Positions 1 through 8,328 of a stretch of DNA of 64,000 nucleotides are shown one piece after another. The position numbers and the translations under genes were made by a program. The notes beneath the pieces were generated by a model, which was not told the DNA's origin, ran no database searches, and was given only the letters and a program-made list of their open reading frames with translations. Position 1 is the first letter of the stretch; each line of letters starts with the position of its first letter. The stretch is from Agriterribacter humi (lineage in GTDB: Bacteria; Bacteroidota; Bacteroidia; Chitinophagales; Chitinophagaceae): NCBI RefSeq assembly GCF_009192765.1, contig NZ_VOHQ01000003.1, positions 248,001 to 312,000 of the forward strand, in the 5' to 3' direction.

Positions 1-2
1 CT

Positions 3-1133
3 GAAAAAGATATTTTGCTGCAGGACAGGTTGTATATTAATAATGGTAAAGGAAGCTTTGTAAAAACTGACAATGCGTTACCTCAAATGATAACCAGCAC
101 AGGTTGTGTAAAAGCTGCGGATATTGAGGGAGATGGCGATATGGACCTGTTTGTGGGGGGAAGAGTAGTCCCCGGTAAATATCCAATGGCTCCGGAAAGC
201 TATATACTGTTAAATGATGGAAGGGGAAATTTTACAGATGCAGCATCAATCATTGCTCCTTCTGTTAAAAATATCGGGATGGTAACGGATGCACTTTGGA
301 CCGATCTGAATAAAGACGGGAAGCCCGATCTTATTATTGTGGGTGAATGGATGCCTGTAAAAGTGTTCATTAATACAAATGGGAAATTAGAAGATGCTTC
401 AGCAAAATATATACATTTTGCTTCTTCGGGATGGTGGAACAAAATACTGGCTGATGATTTTGACGGCGATGGAGATGCGGATATTATAATCGGCAACCTG
501 GGTTCCAATGCCCAATTCAGGGCCAGCGAAAAAGAACCGCTTAGCATTTATTACAAAGATTTTGATGGCAATGGTTCTGTTGATCCAATTTTTTGCTATT
601 ATATCAATGGTATTTCTTATCCTGCCGCTTCACGTGATGACCTCGTTGAACAACTTCCTGTATTAAAAAAGAAGTTTAATGATTACAGCAGCTATGCCAA
701 TGCCACGATAAAAGAGGTCTTTTCGGGGGAACAGCTAAAAGATGCGGGAGTACTCAACGTTGAAATATTGTCTACCGTTTATTTGCAAAACAATGGTGAT
801 TCCGGTTTTGTAATGAAATCCTTACCACAGGAAGTGCAATATGCTCCGGTTTATGCCATGGCGTCTGCAGACTTTAATGCCGACAGGAAAAAGGATATTA
901 TTCTTGCCGGCAACAATGCATGGACAAGGATTAAGTTTGGCCGGTACAGGGCCAATCATGGTATTATGCTGATGGGAGATGGAAAAGGAGGGTTCGACTA
1001 TGCACCACAGTATAAAAGCGGCTTAAAACTGCGCGGCGATGCACGTTCTATGGAGTTTATACATGTGGGAAGTAAAGACCTGCTGACGGTGGGTATGAAT
1101 AATGCGCCTATTGTTTCGTACAGCTTTGATTAA
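3..1133 (+). CDS. FG-GAP/VCBS repeat protein, C-terminal part (cut by window edge)
   Basis: The reading frame is open to the left edge, so the true start lies outside. The visible 376 residues contain repeated calcium-binding-like blades: DIEGDGDMDLFVGG, DLNKDGKPDLIIVGE, DFDGDGDADIIIGN, DFDGNGSVDPIF and DFNADRKKDIIL. This DxDxDG spacing is typical of FG-GAP/VCBS beta-propellers, as in CRTAC1/UnbV-like secreted proteins that Bacteroidota often encode beside SusC/SusD systems. The protein is probably exported and may bind a ligand or polysaccharide at the cell surface, but the signal peptide is not visible. No partner gene can be seen on this side. Family assignment is firm; function is inference. 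Confidence 0.85.
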   Translation, partial: EKDILLQDRLYINNGKGSFVKTDNALPQMITSTGCVKAADIEGDGDMDLFVGGRVVPGKYPMAPESYILLNDGRGNFTDAASIIAPSVKNIGMVTDALWTDLNKDGKPDLIIVGEWMPVKVFINTNGKLEDASAKYIHFASSGWWNKILADDFDGDGDADIIIGNLGSNAQFRASEKEPLSIYYKDFDGNGSVDPIFCYYINGISYPAASRDDLVEQLPVLKKKFNDYSSYANATIKEVFSGEQLKDAGVLNVEILSTVYLQNNGDSGFVMKSLPQEVQYAPVYAMASADFNADRKKDIILAGNNAWTRIKFGRYRANHGIMLMGDGKGGFDYAPQYKSGLKLRGDARSMEFIHVGSKDLLTVGMNNAPIVSYSFD

Positions 1134-1210
1134 ATTGATTCCTCCAATTTCGAGCGCTCTTTTTCCGTTACCGGGGTTGTTATCACAGGTTTAAAACTTA
1201 GAAAATAAGT

Positions 1211-1240
1211 TTTGAATTAGCCGGATATTATATAGCTTTG
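1211..1240 (+). promoter_or_regulatory. Bacteroidota-type promoter of the MarR gene
   Basis: TTTG at 1211-1214 and TAGCTTTG at 1233-1240 match the -33 (TTTG) and -7 (TAnnTTTG) elements of the Bacteroidota primary sigma factor, 18 bases apart. The ATG follows at 1263, giving a leader of about 15 bases. Confidence 0.7.
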
Positions 1241-1242
1241 AA

Positions 1243-1258
1243 TTAGTTGCATAACTAA
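1243..1258. promoter_or_regulatory. Inverted repeat, candidate MarR operator
   Basis: TTAGTTGCATAACTAA is a perfect 6-bp inverted repeat around a 4-bp centre. It lies between the -7 box and the MarR start codon, where a bound dimer would block initiation. TTAGTTGC-like half sites are common for MarR/SlyA-type regulators. Autorepression is inferred from position. Confidence 0.6.
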
Positions 1259-1262
1259 CTAT

Positions 1263-1703
1263 ATGTCCGACAACCAATTTAAAAGAGGCGAATTATACAG
1301 TTTTATAACAGGAGTAGCTTCCACGGCTATAGCAAGGCGGCTGCAGAAAAATTTTAAGCAGCATGGCATTGATATTACGATTGAACAATGGAGCGTTCTA
1401 TATCATTTATGGAAGCAGGATGGACTGAGCCAGCAGGAATTATGCAATGCCACTTTCAAGGATAAGCCCAGCATTACCCGGTTGGTAGATAACTTGGAAA
1501 AGCTGAAATTGGTAAAACGGGTTGCTTCTGTAGAAGACAGGAGAATAAACATGATCTATTTAAGTGGAGCAGCGGCTACACTCAGGGATCAAACTATGGA
1601 AATGGCGAATCAAACGCTCAATGAGGCATTAGGTGGCGTTAGCACGGAAGAGATTGAAATGTGCAAATCGGTTTTGCAAAGGGTATATGATAACCTGAAA
1701 TAA
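1263..1703 (+). CDS. MarR family winged-helix transcriptional regulator
   Basis: This 146-residue protein has the MarR layout: an N-terminal dimerisation helix, a helix-turn-helix around residues 55-80 (LSQQELCNATFKDKPSITRL), and the wing with the conserved VEDRR at about residues 92-96. MarR proteins are dimeric cytoplasmic repressors, usually released by small aromatic or acyl ligands. A perfect inverted repeat lies just upstream, suggesting autoregulation. The next gene on the same strand, 96 bases on, is an acyl-CoA dehydrogenase, so a role in fatty-acid metabolism is possible but unproven. An 8-bp inverted repeat (GGAATGAA at 1715, TTCATTCC at 1737) separates the two. Confidence 0.9.
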   Translation: MSDNQFKRGELYSFITGVASTAIARRLQKNFKQHGIDITIEQWSVLYHLWKQDGLSQQELCNATFKDKPSITRLVDNLEKLKLVKRVASVEDRRINMIYLSGAAATLRDQTMEMANQTLNEALGGVSTEEIEMCKSVLQRVYDNLK

Positions 1704-1799
1704 TAATTCGGACAGGAATGAAGTTTTTCATATTATTTCATTCCATAGTTGCGTTTTAAGTGAGACTTAATTATTGCTTAACATAAAAAAAATAATTGT

Positions 1800-3635
1800 A
1801 TGAATACCGGAGCACCAGCCACAACCATCCTAAAAGGAGGCGAATGGATCATCAGGGAAAGTAAACCGGAAGACATTTTTACTCCTGAAGATTTTAACGA
1901 AGAGCAAAAGATGATCATGGAAATGTGCACCACTTTTGTTGGTAATGAAGTACTTCCCATTATTGAGCGTATTGATAAACAGGAACCGGGATTAATGCCT
2001 TCATTGCTCGATAAGGCGGGCGAGCAGGGATTGCTGGGTGTATCCATACCCGAAGAATATGGTGGATTAGGAAAAGATTTTGTTACCTCCACACTCGTAA
2101 ATGAAGGATTGGGAAGTGGCTTTTCCTTTTCCGTAGCCATAGCTGCACATACAGGTATCGGCACTTTGCCTATATTATATTTTGGAACGCCCCAACAAAA
2201 AGAAAAATACATACCCAGGTTAACCACCGGAGAATGGAAGGGCTCTTACGGGCTCACGGAACCCAACAGCGGCAGCGATGCGCTGAGTGCCAAAACTTCT
2301 GCAAAACTCAGCAGTGATGGTAAACATTATTTATTGAACGGGCAAAAATGCTGGATCACCAATGGAGGCTTTGCCGATGTGTATACCGTATTTGCAAAAG
2401 TTGTTGGTGATGACCTGCCTGCCCTGCCTACCGGACAGGCAGACGGCAAAACGGGGTTCACTGCATTTATAGTAGACCGTGGTATAGAAGGATTTACCCA
2501 GGGACCGGAAGAACATAAAATGGGCATTAAAGGCTCCTCTACTGTTCAGCTCTATTTCCAGGATGCCAAAGTTCCGGTTGAAAACGTATTGGGTGAAATC
2601 GGCAAGGGGCATATTATCGCTTTTAATATTCTTAATATCGGGCGTTTAAAATTATGCGCCGCGGCACTGGGCGGAGCAAAAGGAGCAGCCACTACTGCTA
2701 TTCAATATGCCAATACCCGCGAGCAGTTTAAACAGCCTATAGCCCAGTTTGGCGCTATGAAACATAAAATGGCCGAAATGGCCACACGCATATGGGTAGC
2801 CGAAAGTGCTTTGTACAGAACGGCAAAATGGATTGACGATAAGGAACAGGAATTGGTGCAGGAAGGAAAACCTTTCAGCGAAGCCCTGCTGGCAGGCGCA
2901 GAGGAATATGCCATAGAATGCGCGATGCTCAAGGTGTTTGGCAGTGAAGTGCTGGATTTTGTAGTGGACGAAGGCGTTCAGATACATGGCGGTAACGGGT
3001 TCAGCGCTGAATATATTATTTCACGCGCTTACCGCGACAGCCGGATCAACCGAATTTTTGAAGGCACAAATGAAATTAACCGTTTACTCACGGTGGATAT
3101 GGTATTGAAGCGGGCAATGAAAGGAAGGCTGGATTTAATGGGCCCCGCTACAGCCGTACAAAAGGAGCTGATGAGCATCCCTGATTTTGGTAGTGGTGAT
3201 GATGGCGCTTTTGCAAAAGAACTGAAGCTGATCTCCAGCATGAAAAAAGCGATTTTGATGGTAGCCGGCGCCGCCGTGCAAAAGCTGATGATGAAAATTG
3301 AAAGTGAACAGGAGATACTGATGCATATTGCTGATATGGCGATTAACGTTTTTCATGCCGAGAGCGCATTGTTAAGAGCCATCAAAATAACGGATCAGCA
3401 GGGTGAGCCGGCTGCTGCCCTATATCTCGATATGGCTCGTACCTATTTGTACGATACTGCCGACCGGGTAAATAAAAGCGGCCGCGATGCCATAAATGCA
3501 TTTGCCGGGGGAGATGAGCAACGTATGATGCTGCTGGGTGTAAAACGTTTCACCAAAGCAGAGCCTTTCAACAGCAAAGACGCGAGAAGACGTATAGCAG
3601 ATAAGCTGATAAGCGATAACAGGTATTCATTCTGA
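1800..3635 (+). CDS. Long-form acyl-CoA dehydrogenase (VLCAD-like)
   Basis: The protein (611 aa) catalyses FAD-dependent alpha,beta-dehydrogenation of acyl-CoA in beta-oxidation. Visible marks are the substrate/FAD motif YGLTEPNSGSD near residue 145, the middle beta-domain, and RIFEGTNEINR with the likely catalytic base Glu421 (equivalent to the Glu of YEGT in MCAD). The extra C-terminal 170-residue domain is the feature of the ACADVL/ACAD9-like branch widespread in Bacteroidota. A proline-rich loop at residues 206-216 (nt 2415-2447) is absent from my recollection of close relatives, where GD is followed almost directly by the FTAFIVDRG strand; it is encoded by a palindromic repeat-like segment. 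Upstream lies the MarR gene. Electrons would pass to an ETF not present in the window. Confidence 0.93.
   Translation: MNTGAPATTILKGGEWIIRESKPEDIFTPEDFNEEQKMIMEMCTTFVGNEVLPIIERIDKQEPGLMPSLLDKAGEQGLLGVSIPEEYGGLGKDFVTSTLVNEGLGSGFSFSVAIAAHTGIGTLPILYFGTPQQKEKYIPRLTTGEWKGSYGLTEPNSGSDALSAKTSAKLSSDGKHYLLNGQKCWITNGGFADVYTVFAKVVGDDLPALPTGQADGKTGFTAFIVDRGIEGFTQGPEEHKMGIKGSSTVQLYFQDAKVPVENVLGEIGKGHIIAFNILNIGRLKLCAAALGGAKGAATTAIQYANTREQFKQPIAQFGAMKHKMAEMATRIWVAESALYRTAKWIDDKEQELVQEGKPFSEALLAGAEEYAIECAMLKVFGSEVLDFVVDEGVQIHGGNGFSAEYIISRAYRDSRINRIFEGTNEINRLLTVDMVLKRAMKGRLDLMGPATAVQKELMSIPDFGSGDDGAFAKELKLISSMKKAILMVAGAAVQKLMMKIESEQEILMHIADMAINVFHAESALLRAIKITDQQGEPAAALYLDMARTYLYDTADRVNKSGRDAINAFAGGDEQRMMLLGVKRFTKAEPFNSKDARRRIADKLISDNRYSF
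2415..2447. repeat. Palindromic repeat-like segment inside the acyl-CoA dehydrogenase ORF
   Basis: CTGCCT and AGGCAG arms flank ACCGGAC, and the G+C-rich segment resembles the CTGCCTGTCC/GGCAGG parts of repeat family B elsewhere in the window. It keeps the reading frame and encodes L-P-A-L-P-T-G-Q-A-D-G. Insertion is inferred from comparison with remembered relatives, not from an alignment. Confidence 0.5.
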
Positions 3636-3697
3636 ATGCTGAGCCTCAAAGTGTACTAAATTACTATGACTGCACTTCTGTCTCCGCATCACTGTGG

Positions 3698-3903
3698 TGA
3701 TTTCTGTTACTTTTTTTGCGGAAAAAAAGTAATCCAAAAAGCCGCCGGAAAACCCAGCCTGCCGGCTGGCAGGGGATACCCCTCGTTTTCCGGATGGAGC
3801 CCTGATTGAGTTTTTATGCTACTGGTGCTGCATGACCGCAACAACTGCACTATGCTTTTCTTACATAATTACTTCAGCTTCATTCCGCTGCTGCTTTCTT
3901 ATT
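3698..3903 (+). repeat. Dispersed repeat family A, copy 1
   Basis: The 340 bases after the acyl-CoA dehydrogenase hold no gene but contain an approximately 205-bp element. It opens with a hairpin (GTTACTTTTTTT, then GCGG, then AAAAAAAGTAAT), has a CAGCCTGCCGGCTGGCAGG palindrome near 3757-3775, then GGAGCCCTGATT and CTTCAGCTTCATTCC. The same blocks in the same order occur on the opposite strand at 59091-59336. It could be a MITE-like or structured-RNA element. Confidence 0.75.
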
Positions 3904-3977
3904 GCGTAAAGCATTATAATCCGCAGCCGGTATCCGGTGCAGGAAGGTAGACGCTGATGGTTTTTTAATAAGAACGG

Positions 3978-4404
3978 CTAATCTTCTTCAAAATAGTCCG
4001 AATCGACTCTTTTGATTTCATAGGTATTTTGAATGGAAACGCCAAGATTATAATCTATCATAAACTGGGAAAGTTTAGCACCATCTATCAAAACAATCTT
4101 AGTTTCATTTTTTGGCGCATACAATTCTGCTTCCTTAGTGAAAGAAGAAGTTGTGATAAATATACCTTTCTTGGCGCCTTGTCCTGCCAGGGCGCCAACA
4201 AACTTGTGTAGTTCGGGACGCCCTACAACGCCTTCCCATCTTTTAGCCTGAACATAAATGACATTATCCGGATTCAATTAATTCTTCAGGTGTTTCCTTT
4301 ATATTTTCTTCTGCTTCATCATTGGAGCCAGAGAGTGGACTTTCTTCCTTTTTTCTGTACCGAAACCCGTTTATTTTTTCCTCATAATCAGGAAATAAAC
4401 TCAT
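3978..4404 (-). pseudogene. mrr: Mrr-type restriction endonuclease remnant (internal deletion, frameshift)
   Basis: Two pieces in different frames make up this gene. The first (ATG at 4404 to a TAA at 4264-4266) has 46 residues ending in ETPEELIES, typical of the linker before the Mrr catalytic domain. The second (4277 to 3978) resumes inside that domain: IYVQAKRW carries the QxK of the PD-(D/E)XK fold, followed by VGRPELHKFVGAL, GIFITTS and IDYNLGV. The first acidic catalytic residue and the preceding 80 or so residues are missing, so nuclease activity is very unlikely. It sits 9 bases after the acs stop codon on the same strand. Mrr enzymes cut modified DNA; this is a dead relic. Confidence 0.85.
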
Positions 4405-4412
4405 TAAGTAGC

Positions 4413-6356
4413 TTATAATTTTCCTTCTTTAATGCCGTCTACAACTGCCGGGTCAAGCAGGGTGGAAGTATCACCTACTTTATCCAACTCACCTTCTGCT
4501 ATTTTCCGTAAAATACGCCGCATGATCTTGCCGCTGCGTGTTTTGGGCAGGCCCGTTACAAATTGTATTTTATCAGGCTTGGCAATAGGGCCAATAATGC
4601 GGGAAACGGTTTGAACAATATCCTGCCGCGTTCTTTCCTCGTCTCCGTGAAAACCGGTTACGATCACATAGGCGTAAATACCGAGGCCCTTGATAGGATG
4701 CGGGTAACCCACCACAGCGCTTTCTACCACGCTGGCATGCATATTAATGGCATTTTCAACCTCAGCCGTTCCTATCCGGTGACCGCTCACGTTCAGTACA
4801 TCATCCACCCTTCCGGTTATACGATAATTGCCTTCTTCATCTTTTAAAGCTCCGTCTCCTGTAAAATATAAATTATCGTATGTAGCAAAATAGGTGGTGC
4901 GGCAGCGTTCATGATCACCATAGGTTGTTCTCAGCATTCCCGGCCATGGGGCTTTCATGCATAAATTCCCCTTATAAAAACCTTCTTCATCTTTTTCTGT
5001 AACTTCTTTTCCATTCTCATCAACCAGCACAGGCTGTACCCCCGGCAGGGGCAGGGTTGCCCAGGAAGGACGGGATGGCGTTACCCCGGCAAGATTTGAA
5101 ATTAATATGCCGCCATTTTCTGTTTGCCACCAGGTGTCAACAATGGGGCACCTTTTTTTGCCAATATGCTCGTTGTACCAGTTCCATGCTTCTTCATTAA
5201 TGGGTTCGCCAACCGATCCCAATACTTTTAATGAAGAAAGGTCTTTATCTTTTATGGGATCCAGTCCATAACCCATTAAGCTGCGAATGGCAGTAGGGGC
5301 AGTATACAAAATATCTACCTTGTATTTATCAACAATGTCCCAGAACCTGCCGGCATCGGGCCAGGTGGGGATACCCTCGAACATTACACTGGTGGCGCCA
5401 GCGCTTAAGGGGCCATATAGAATATAACTATGTCCTGTTATCCAGCCAATATCGGCAGTGCAAAAATGTACCTGCCCGGGCTGGTATTGAAAAGTATTTA
5501 CAAAAGTATAGTTTGTCCATACCATATAACCGGCGGTAGTATGCACTACCCCTTTGGGTTTGCCGGTGCTGCCGGAAGTATATAAAATAAACAGGGGGTC
5601 TTCCGCATCCATTACTTCCGCATCGCCAAAGCCTTCTACGGGAAGGGTATCTGTTACTTTCAGCATTTCATCTTCCCACCACACATCCCGTCCTTTGATC
5701 ATGCTCACAGGTATTCTTGTACGGGTATATACAATAACTTTTTTTACCAGGTTGTTTCCTACCAGTGCGTCATCAATCACGCTTTTTAACGGTATGTCTT
5801 TACCGCCGCGGTAAGCGCCGTCGCAGGTAATAATACATTCAGCTTTGGTATCCTCCAGTCTGTCGGCAATGCTGCGGGCAGAAAAGCCACCGAAAATCAC
5901 GCTATGGATAGCGCCGATACGGGCGCAGGCTAATACTGCGTAAGCCAGTTCCGGGATCATGCCCATATAAATGCAAACACGGTCGCCCTTTTTTATGCCA
6001 TTGTTTTTGAGTACCTGTGCAAACTGGCATACTCTTTTGTGGAGCCTTTCATAAGTAACTACCCTGGTTCTTTCTTCCGGATCGTTGGATTCCCAGATAA
6101 TGGCTGGTTTATCACCCAGGGTTTCTAAGTGGCGGTCTAAACAATTTTCAGTGATATTTAATTTACCGCCGGCAAACCATTCTATTCTGGGTTCTTTGAA
6201 ATTCCAGTTCAATACTTTGTCCCACTTTTTTCTCCATTTAAAATTTTCAGCAATTTCTGTCCAAAAGGATTCCGGGTCTTCAACACTTTTTTTGTAAGCT
6301 GCCCTGTATGCTTCAATGCTTTTTAACTGATAGGGATAAGACATATAGCGATGCAA
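4413..6356 (-). CDS. acs: Acetyl-CoA synthetase
   Basis: This 647-residue AMP-forming ligase converts acetate, ATP and CoA to acetyl-CoA. It carries the adenylation P-loop YTSGSTGKPKGVVHTT, the TWWQTENGG motif with the tryptophan that restricts the pocket to acetate, YFTGDG, and the C-terminal PKTRSGKIMRRILRKIA whose Lys610 matches the lysine acetylated by Pat/reactivated by sirtuins in Salmonella Acs (Lys609). Length equals that of the family. It is divergent from the MHS-type transporter at 6537, so acetate (or another short acid) uptake and activation may be linked. An ATG at codon 5 is an alternative start. Confidence 0.97.
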   Translation of the reverse strand: MHRYMSYPYQLKSIEAYRAAYKKSVEDPESFWTEIAENFKWRKKWDKVLNWNFKEPRIEWFAGGKLNITENCLDRHLETLGDKPAIIWESNDPEERTRVVTYERLHKRVCQFAQVLKNNGIKKGDRVCIYMGMIPELAYAVLACARIGAIHSVIFGGFSARSIADRLEDTKAECIITCDGAYRGGKDIPLKSVIDDALVGNNLVKKVIVYTRTRIPVSMIKGRDVWWEDEMLKVTDTLPVEGFGDAEVMDAEDPLFILYTSGSTGKPKGVVHTTAGYMVWTNYTFVNTFQYQPGQVHFCTADIGWITGHSYILYGPLSAGATSVMFEGIPTWPDAGRFWDIVDKYKVDILYTAPTAIRSLMGYGLDPIKDKDLSSLKVLGSVGEPINEEAWNWYNEHIGKKRCPIVDTWWQTENGGILISNLAGVTPSRPSWATLPLPGVQPVLVDENGKEVTEKDEEGFYKGNLCMKAPWPGMLRTTYGDHERCRTTYFATYDNLYFTGDGALKDEEGNYRITGRVDDVLNVSGHRIGTAEVENAINMHASVVESAVVGYPHPIKGLGIYAYVIVTGFHGDEERTRQDIVQTVSRIIGPIAKPDKIQFVTGLPKTRSGKIMRRILRKIAEGELDKVGDTSTLLDPAVVDGIKEGKL

Positions 6357-6536
6357 TTTTAGTTCATATTCGGAAGGGCTAAATTAACCACATTCAGTTG
6401 AATATAAATGGGATTGTAAAATTTTCATCTTTCATGCAAACTATAAACTATAAACTTTCAAACGATAAACTTTTTATTTTCCTTTTGCTCACACCGGCAT
6501 GTTTAGTATATTCATTCCCTAATTTGCTTGCGTATA

Positions 6537-8072
6537 ATGTCAACATCACCAAAAGGTATCTGGAAGGTTATAGGCGCTTCTTCGGTAGGCACACTTATTG
6601 AATGGTATGATTTTTATATTTTCGGAAGTCTGGCTACCGTAATTGCCACTCAATTCTTTCCTCAAACCAATCCAACCGCCGCCTTATTATCAACGCTGGC
6701 AACTTTTGCAGCAGGCTTCATTGTAAGGCCTTTTGGCGCTTTGGTATTCGGTCGTTTGGGCGACCTGGTGGGACGTAAGTATACCTTTTTGCTTACACTC
6801 ATTATTATGGGGGGCTCTACTTTTGCCATTGGACTTGTTCCGTCTTACGAAAGTATTGGGTTTGCCGCTCCTGTTATTGTGTTATTGCTGCGCTTGCTGC
6901 AGGGACTTGCTTTGGGAGGCGAATATGGCGGAGCGGCTACTTACGTTGCCGAACATGCGCCCCCCAATAGAAGAGGCTATTATACTTCGTGGATACAAAC
7001 CACTGCTACTCTCGGGCTATTTGTTTCATTAGGCGTGATATTGCTTGTAAGACACGGATTAGACAGCGATGTAAATGTTTCTATTCAAAAATTTAACGAC
7101 TGGGGCTGGCGCATACCCTTTTTGGTTTCCATAGTGCTGGTGGGTATTTCCATTTATATCCGCTTAAAAATGAATGAGTCGCCATTGTTCACCAAGATCA
7201 AGGCGGAAGGAAAAACATCAGTTAATCCGCTGAAAGAAAGTTTTGGTCATAAAACCAACCTTAAAATGGTTTTGCTGGCCTTATTTGGCGCCACTATGGG
7301 CCAGGGCGTGGTGTGGTATACCGGTCAGTTTTATGCGCAAAGCTTTATTGAAACGGTTTGTAAAATAGACTTTGAACAATCGCGTACCATGCTGATCTGG
7401 GCTATACTTTTTGCCACTCCTTTTTTTGTGGTATTCGGTTCCTGGAGCGACAGGGTGGGAAGAAAATGGATCATGCTGGCAGGCATGTTCCTGGCCATTG
7501 TATTTTACCGGCCTATCTATCAGCAATTCCTTGATCTTTCCGATACAACCATATATCAAACACAAACACCTGCAAGTATAAGTGAGCCTGTTGTTCAGAC
7601 AGATGAAATGAACCAAAGAACGATCGTTACTACCAGCATAGTAAAAACTTTTGATAACGGCTTTGCTTACACGCAAAAAAGCAGGGACACGGTTTTTGCA
7701 GGCTCATCGAAACCCGTGGTGGATGCTGCGCCTGTATATACCGAGAAGAAATTGCCAGCACCGGTTTACTGGAAATTTGTATTCCTGATTTTTGTGCAGG
7801 TCATTTTTGTTACAATGGTGTATGGGCCTATTGCCGCATTTTTGGTTGAAATGTTCCCCACACGTATTCGGTATACTTCCATGTCATTGCCTTATCATAT
7901 AGGCAATGGTGTGTTTGGGGGCTTAACGCCTTTTATTGCTTTATTGTTAACTACCATTAATACGGGCGACAAACTGGTAGGATTGATGTACCCTATTATT
8001 ATTTCTTTTGTATGTCTTGTTATCGGGACTGTTTATATCAGTAATAAAACAGATCCTGATGTAAGCGATTAA
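6537..8072 (+). CDS. MHS-family MFS transporter (metabolite:H+ symporter type)
   Basis: About 511 residues with 12 predicted membrane segments. The N-terminal GTLIEWYDFYIFG and the loop motif GRLGDLVGRKYTF are typical of the metabolite:H+ symporter branch (ShiA/ProP/KgtP-like), as is GGEYGGAATYVAEHAP. A hydrophilic segment of about 85 residues (roughly 325-410, rich in T, Q and V) interrupts the C-terminal half, between membrane helices. I chose the ATG at 6537 over the TTG three codons earlier. It is divergent from acs and followed 8 bases later by a small membrane protein. The substrate is probably an organic acid; this is inference from context. Confidence 0.85.
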   Translation: MSTSPKGIWKVIGASSVGTLIEWYDFYIFGSLATVIATQFFPQTNPTAALLSTLATFAAGFIVRPFGALVFGRLGDLVGRKYTFLLTLIIMGGSTFAIGLVPSYESIGFAAPVIVLLLRLLQGLALGGEYGGAATYVAEHAPPNRRGYYTSWIQTTATLGLFVSLGVILLVRHGLDSDVNVSIQKFNDWGWRIPFLVSIVLVGISIYIRLKMNESPLFTKIKAEGKTSVNPLKESFGHKTNLKMVLLALFGATMGQGVVWYTGQFYAQSFIETVCKIDFEQSRTMLIWAILFATPFFVVFGSWSDRVGRKWIMLAGMFLAIVFYRPIYQQFLDLSDTTIYQTQTPASISEPVVQTDEMNQRTIVTTSIVKTFDNGFAYTQKSRDTVFAGSSKPVVDAAPVYTEKKLPAPVYWKFVFLIFVQVIFVTMVYGPIAAFLVEMFPTRIRYTSMSLPYHIGNGVFGGLTPFIALLLTTINTGDKLVGLMYPIIISFVCLVIGTVYISNKTDPDVSD

Positions 8073-8080
8073 ATAAAAAT

Positions 8081-8305
8081 ATGATGAACCAATTGCGAAA
8101 ATGGATGGGCCTCATATGGATGCTGATGGGGCCATTGTCTATGCTCTATCTTATTAAAACGGCTTTGCACCAAATTGCCCTTCATCCTGTAACAGATACC
8201 AAAATACAATGGGCCGTATTTGTTATTGTATTTATACCTATTGCCATTGGCCTGTGCATATTTGGCTGGTATGCATGGAAAGACGAGTATAAAAGACAAA
8301 TGTAA
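8081..8305 (+). CDS. Small two-helix membrane protein paired with the transporter
   Basis: A 74-residue protein with two hydrophobic helices (about residues 8-28 and 43-64) and a charged C-terminus (WKDEYKRQM). It begins 8 bases after the MHS transporter stop, so the two are almost certainly co-transcribed. Small proteins of this kind accompany such transporters in Bacteroidota (I recall the DUF6814 label, not verified). A role as accessory or stabilising subunit of the transporter is inference. Confidence 0.75.
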   Translation: MMNQLRKWMGLIWMLMGPLSMLYLIKTALHQIALHPVTDTKIQWAVFVIVFIPIAIGLCIFGWYAWKDEYKRQM

Positions 8306-8316
8306 AATGGAGTCCT

Positions 8317-8324
8317 TATTTTTG
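8317..8324 (+). promoter_or_regulatory. -7 promoter box of gldA, four bases before ATG
   Basis: TATTTTTG matches TAnnTTTG exactly and is followed by TTGC and then the ATG at 8329. Transcription would start at or next to the A of ATG, so the mRNA is probably leaderless. Confidence 0.65.
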
Positions 8325-8328
8325 TTGC

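Noticed and set aside
1715-1744. Inverted repeat after the MarR gene as a terminator
   Set aside because: The 8-bp arms are A+T-rich with a 14-base loop and no T run, so it is too weak to call.
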